From assembly GCF_001296045.1 (NCBI RefSeq), contig NZ_LJHS01000027.1, positions 115,618-179,617 on the forward strand: 64,000 nucleotides of DNA. The letters run 5' to 3'. Each line of letters begins with the position of its first letter. Position 1 is the first letter of the stretch. The stretch is from Rhizobium sp. AAP43 (GTDB lineage: Bacteria > Pseudomonadota > Alphaproteobacteria > Rhizobiales > Rhizobiaceae). The position numbers were made by a program, and so were the translations under genes. A model generated the notes under the pieces. That model was not told the origin of the DNA. It was given only the letters and a program-made list of their open reading frames with translations, and did not search any database. This document shows, piece by piece, positions 61,074-64,000 of the stretch.

Positions 61074-63551
61074 TCAGGTGCCGCGCGGCTTCACTCTGTT
61101 CGTTGGATCGGCCGATGCCGGATCCTCCGGCCAGGGATGCTTTGGATATCGTCCGCGCATATCCGCCCGGACATCTTTCCAGGAGCCCCTCCAGAAACCC
61201 GGTAGATCGCGCGTCGTCTGAATGGGACGGTGCGCCGGCGAGGTCAACTCGAGAAGCAGTGGCAATTTGCCGCCGCCGATGGCAGGATGGACTTTGAGCC
61301 CGAACAGTTCCTGCACACGGATCTGCACCACCGGCTCGTCCCCATCATAACGGATCGGATGAGCTTGTCCGGTTGGTGCAAGGAAATGGGTGGGAACCAG
61401 CTTGTCCATGTCACGCTGAAGCCCGTGCGGTACGAGTGAAGCCAGGCCATCCTGCAGCGAACTGCCCGAAATCTCCGAGAACCCGCCGATGCCGGACTGG
61501 AACGGCACGAACCATACATCCAGGGCGTCGAGAAGGGCTTCGTTCCGAACATCCGGCCATGGGGCACCCAGCGTGCGATGCAGGAAACCGAGCCTCTGAC
61601 GAAACTGTTGACTGGTCTTTGAAAACGGCAGGGGCTGGAGACCGAGAAGTTTCACGCCTTCCGCCAATGCCAGCGCCGCCGCCTCGCCCTTGGGTTTCGG
61701 CAAAGGCTGTTCTTCAAGCGTGATGGCGCCTATCCGCGTCACGCGCCGCGCTCGAACCTGACGGCTGTCGGTGTCGAAGCCACTCTCATCTGCGCGCGAG
61801 ATCAGTTCAGGCATTTGTTCGACAATATCCGTGAACCTGATTTCTGCTGCGGCAAGAACCCGCGCGCGCGCAGCCTTGCCCGTGAGGTCTGCCACAACCA
61901 GCATGTCGGCTCCGGCGAGTCGTTCCGTCTCGGGGATTTCTGCACCGCGACCATTGGCGAGCACGAACCGGCCACGTCCGCCCCGCTGGCGTGCGATGCG
62001 ATCGGGGAAGGCATGCATCAGAAGTGTGCCCGCAGACGCGCTCGGTACTGCGGGATCGCGATCTTTCCCCGTCCCGATTCCATTGATCAGACGCGCTGCC
62101 AGCTGCCGTGCGGCCTTCGCTCGCTCTCCACCTTCGCGTCGGAAACGTCGCAGCCGTTCGTCCAGATCGATGTCATTGCCGCCCAGACCCTGCTCGGTCA
62201 TGAGAACGGCGAGTTCTGCCGCCTGCTGTCCGTCACCTGTGTCAGCCGCCGCAAGCACCATGGCCGCCAGCCGGACAGGCAGCCCCATGCCCCGCATCTG
62301 TCGTCCCCGCGGTGTCAGATGATGGGCATCGTCCAGCGCGCCGAGCCGGACCAGAAGACTTCGCGCTTCGGATAGACTTGATAACGGTGGTTTGTCGAGC
62401 AGAGGGAATGTCTCCAGATCCTGTACGCCCCACTGCGCAAGATCGATGACAAGCCCTGTCAGGTCCGATGCCAGGATCTCTGGCGGCGTATAGGCGGGCA
62501 GCGCGGCTGTCTGGCCTTGATGCCATAGCCGGATCGCCGTGCCCGGTTCCGTTCTGCCGGCACGCCCGGCACGTTGATCGGCCGAAGCGCGCGAAACACG
62601 AACGGTTTCTAGACGCGTGATCCCCGTCGAAGCTTCGAAAACGGGAAGCCGCTGCAAGCCACTATCGATAACAACCCTGACCCCGTCGATGGTGATCGAG
62701 GTCTCGGCAATGGACGTGGCGAGGACGACCTTGCGCCGACCGGGAGGGCAGGGCCGTATGGCTGCGTCCTGCTCGGCCTGGTCGAGATTGCCGTAAAGAG
62801 GTGAGATGTCTGTGCCGGCCGGCAAGCGGCCCTCGAGCCTTTCTGCGACGCGCCTGATTTCGGCCTGTCCCGGAAGAAAGGCAAGGATTGACCCTTCTTC
62901 TTCCTGCAGGGCCTGCAATATGGTTGCAGTCATCACATCTTCGATACGCTCCGTGCCGCTGCGATCGCGGTAGCGAATTTCGACCGGGTGGCTGCGCCCT
63001 TCACTGGCAACGATCAGCGGATCTTCAAGAAGCGCGGCGACACGCGCGACGTCGAGCGTAGCCGACATGACCAGGATCCGCAGATCCGGCCTGAGCGCCG
63101 CCTGGGCCTCAAGGGCCAGAGCCAAGCCGAGATCGGCATCGAGCGAACGCTCGTGAAATTCGTCGAACAGAATAGCCGCAACACCGGAGAGTTCGGGATC
63201 GTCGAGGATCATGCGCACGAACACACCCTCTGTCACCACTTCTATCCGCGTCTTTGCGGAGATCCGATTGTCGAGCCGCATGCGATATCCGACAGTCTCC
63301 CCTAGTTTTTCCCCGAGGAGGGATGCCATTCTGGCTGCCGCCGCACGGGCGGCGAGCCGCCTTGGCTCAAGCAGGATGATCCGGCCGTCGTCGCGCCAGG
63401 AGGCCGACAGAAGTGAAAGCGGAACAAGCGTGGTCTTGCCGGCACCTGGTGGCGCGGACAGCACAAGGCGGGTCTGCGTCTCCAGATGCGTCTGGATCTC
63501 ATCCAGTTTGCCGCTGATCGGAAGATCGGGCGGAGAAAAAGCGTCTGCCAT
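61074..63551 (-). CDS. hrpB: ATP-dependent RNA helicase HrpB
   Basis: HrpB is a DEAH-type helicase of uncertain cellular role. The 825-residue protein has Walker A SAPPGAGKTTLVPLSLL, motif II FDEFHERSLDADLGLALAL (DEFH form), motif III VMSATLD, motif VI QRAGRAGRTEPG and the HrpB-specific C-terminal domain. It starts at ATG 63551; actS follows 19 bases after its stop. Confidence 0.96.
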   Translation of the reverse strand: MADAFSPPDLPISGKLDEIQTHLETQTRLVLSAPPGAGKTTLVPLSLLSASWRDDGRIILLEPRRLAARAAAARMASLLGEKLGETVGYRMRLDNRISAKTRIEVVTEGVFVRMILDDPELSGVAAILFDEFHERSLDADLGLALALEAQAALRPDLRILVMSATLDVARVAALLEDPLIVASEGRSHPVEIRYRDRSGTERIEDVMTATILQALQEEEGSILAFLPGQAEIRRVAERLEGRLPAGTDISPLYGNLDQAEQDAAIRPCPPGRRKVVLATSIAETSITIDGVRVVIDSGLQRLPVFEASTGITRLETVRVSRASADQRAGRAGRTEPGTAIRLWHQGQTAALPAYTPPEILASDLTGLVIDLAQWGVQDLETFPLLDKPPLSSLSEARSLLVRLGALDDAHHLTPRGRQMRGMGLPVRLAAMVLAAADTGDGQQAAELAVLMTEQGLGGNDIDLDERLRRFRREGGERAKAARQLAARLINGIGTGKDRDPAVPSASAGTLLMHAFPDRIARQRGGRGRFVLANGRGAEIPETERLAGADMLVVADLTGKAARARVLAAAEIRFTDIVEQMPELISRADESGFDTDSRQVRARRVTRIGAITLEEQPLPKPKGEAAALALAEGVKLLGLQPLPFSKTSQQFRQRLGFLHRTLGAPWPDVRNEALLDALDVWFVPFQSGIGGFSEISGSSLQDGLASLVPHGLQRDMDKLVPTHFLAPTGQAHPIRYDGDEPVVQIRVQELFGLKVHPAIGGGKLPLLLELTSPAHRPIQTTRDLPGFWRGSWKDVRADMRGRYPKHPWPEDPASADPTNRVKPRGT

Positions 63552-63818
63552 TATCAGTTCGTCACCACATTAAGACCGCAAGGGCGTAAGGACCGTAGAC
63601 TTTTTTCATCGTCGCGATTGGGGCGACCCGCTGGGGGCAGGGGACGGACCCTTGTTGGAAACTATGGCTCGCGTTACGTGCCAGAGTGCTGGATATGACG
63701 GCGACGCACCCGCGCGGGGATCGAGATTTAGCATAATGAAGCGGCCTCCGTATCTCCGCCCTATAGAGTGCATGTCTGAGCCTACTCAAGGGAGCCTCGC
63801 CCATGCAAGGAGACCACC

Positions 63819-63941
63819 GTGAACCCGGCATTCCCGGGACAGGTCGGCTCCGTCAAAAGGTTACAAATGACATCGATGCAGATGTATCTTCAAATAAACT
63901 CTATAATTTCAGGTGGTTATAAGATTTTATCAAAAATATGA
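63819..63941 (+). CDS. possible small protein of 40 residues, unrecognised
   Basis: A GTG codon preceded by AAGGAGACCACC (AGGAG at good spacing) opens 40 codons beginning NPAFPGQVGSVKRLQ and ending GGYKILSKI, stop TGA. The second half lies in AT-rich DNA that may be a promoter upstream element, so the frame may be chance. No family is recognised. Confidence 0.2.
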   Translation: MNPAFPGQVGSVKRLQMTSMQMYLQINSIISGGYKILSKI

Positions 63942-63951
63942 AACTCCACTG

Positions 63952-63980
63952 TTGACGGTATAGGGCTCGAGCCGTATAAG
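63952..63980 (+). promoter_or_regulatory. strong sigma-70-type promoter, rRNA-operon-like
   Basis: TTGACG (63952-63957), exactly 17 bases, TATAAG (63975-63980), then a GC-rich discriminator CCGCTTCACCG. The 90 bases upstream are strikingly AT-rich, as in UP elements. Together they resemble rhizobial rRNA promoters, and an rRNA operon beyond hrpB would fit the Agrobacterium map. The gene itself is outside the window. Confidence 0.7.
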
Positions 63981-64000
63981 CCGCTTCACCGAACGAGAGG

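Larger units (their letters stand above)
63552..64000. other. intergenic region upstream of hrpB, probably leading into a stable-RNA operon
   Basis: No gene of known type is found in these 449 bases. The first 250 are ordinary GC-rich DNA. From about 63855 base composition turns sharply AT-rich and ends in a strong promoter. A 40-codon frame with a good ribosome site lies at 63819-63941 and is listed separately. Confidence 0.6.

Noticed and set aside
63563..63610. A 15-codon minus-strand frame starting ATGAAAAAAGTC upstream of hrpB.
   Set aside because: No ribosome site, too short, and no conserved leader-peptide features such as runs of one regulatory amino acid.

Overview
The window is a core-chromosome segment of an alphaproteobacterium, almost certainly family Rhizobiaceae (Agrobacterium/Rhizobium cluster; genus not resolved). 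The evidence is gene content and order (rho-hemJ-hemE / ppsR-maf-aroE-coaE-dnaQ, gyrB, trpFBA-accD-folC, addAB, divL, ahcY, ptsH-EIIA-hprK-chvG-chvI / pckA, hisBHAFE-coaA, hslVU, actSR-hrpB), protein sequence character, and high GC. I see no insertion sequences, prophage, CRISPR array or tRNA gene. Coding density is high, and most genes sit in operons with 4-8 bp overlaps.

The organising feature is a probable chromosomal origin at about 4.33-4.74 kb, between hemE and ppsR. It has an AT-rich stretch, five DnaA boxes with at most one mismatch, and three GANTC sites. Genes to its left (hemE, hemJ, rho, mnmE) run leftward and the first genes to its right run rightward, so both arms are transcribed away from it. 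Five parS-like palindromes with a TTCACGTGAA core lie to the right at 6.19, 14.95, 14.97, 39.18 and 46.16 kb. Two of them form one perfect inverted repeat just after the gyrB terminator. In related genomes parAB lie a few genes beyond mnmE, just off the left edge.

Layout: 0-4.3 kb tRNA modification, Rho and haem synthesis; 4.3-4.7 kb oriC; 4.7-8.4 kb ppsR-maf-aroE-coaE-dnaQ; 8.4-15 kb secB, fxsA, a Tim44-mltA-smr-xre operon and gyrB; 15-18.6 kb nitroreductase, intracellular PHB depolymerase, a DUF2852 gene and a YgjP-like metallopeptidase; 18.6-23.7 kb trpFBA-accD-folC; 35.7-23.7 kb (leftward) a six-gene run divL, tsaE-amgK fusion, murU, addB, addA, trxA; 35.9-41.3 kb (leftward) ahcY and the chvI-chvG-hprK-EIIA-HPr cluster; 41.6-44.4 kb pckA, arfB, alkB; 48.7-44.5 kb (leftward) his genes and coaA; 48.9-57.7 kb hslVU, a DUF1402 gene, a P450, an orphan hydantoinase-like protein and malate synthase G; 57.8-63.6 kb an L,D-transpeptidase, mmcB, actR, actS and hrpB.

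Functional themes: cell-cycle and replication control (oriC, parS, gyrB, and DivL with tyrosine at the phosphoacceptor position); envelope and acid/redox sensing (ChvGI, ActSR) next to carbon-flux genes (pckA, regulatory PTS, glcB, PHB depolymerase); peptidoglycan turnover (MltA, AmgK-type kinase plus MurU, L,D-transpeptidase, possibly DUF1402); and repair (AddAB, AlkB, MmcB). The last ~150 bases look like a strong stable-RNA promoter (AT-rich upstream stretch, TTGACG-17-TATAAG, GC-rich discriminator), so an rRNA operon may start just outside the window. The most unusual items are the parS sites built into coding sequence as Ser-Arg-Glu codons, the tyrosine in DivL, the TsaE-AmgK fusion beside murU, the cysteine-poor AccD N-terminus, and a lysozyme-like signature in the DUF1402 protein.
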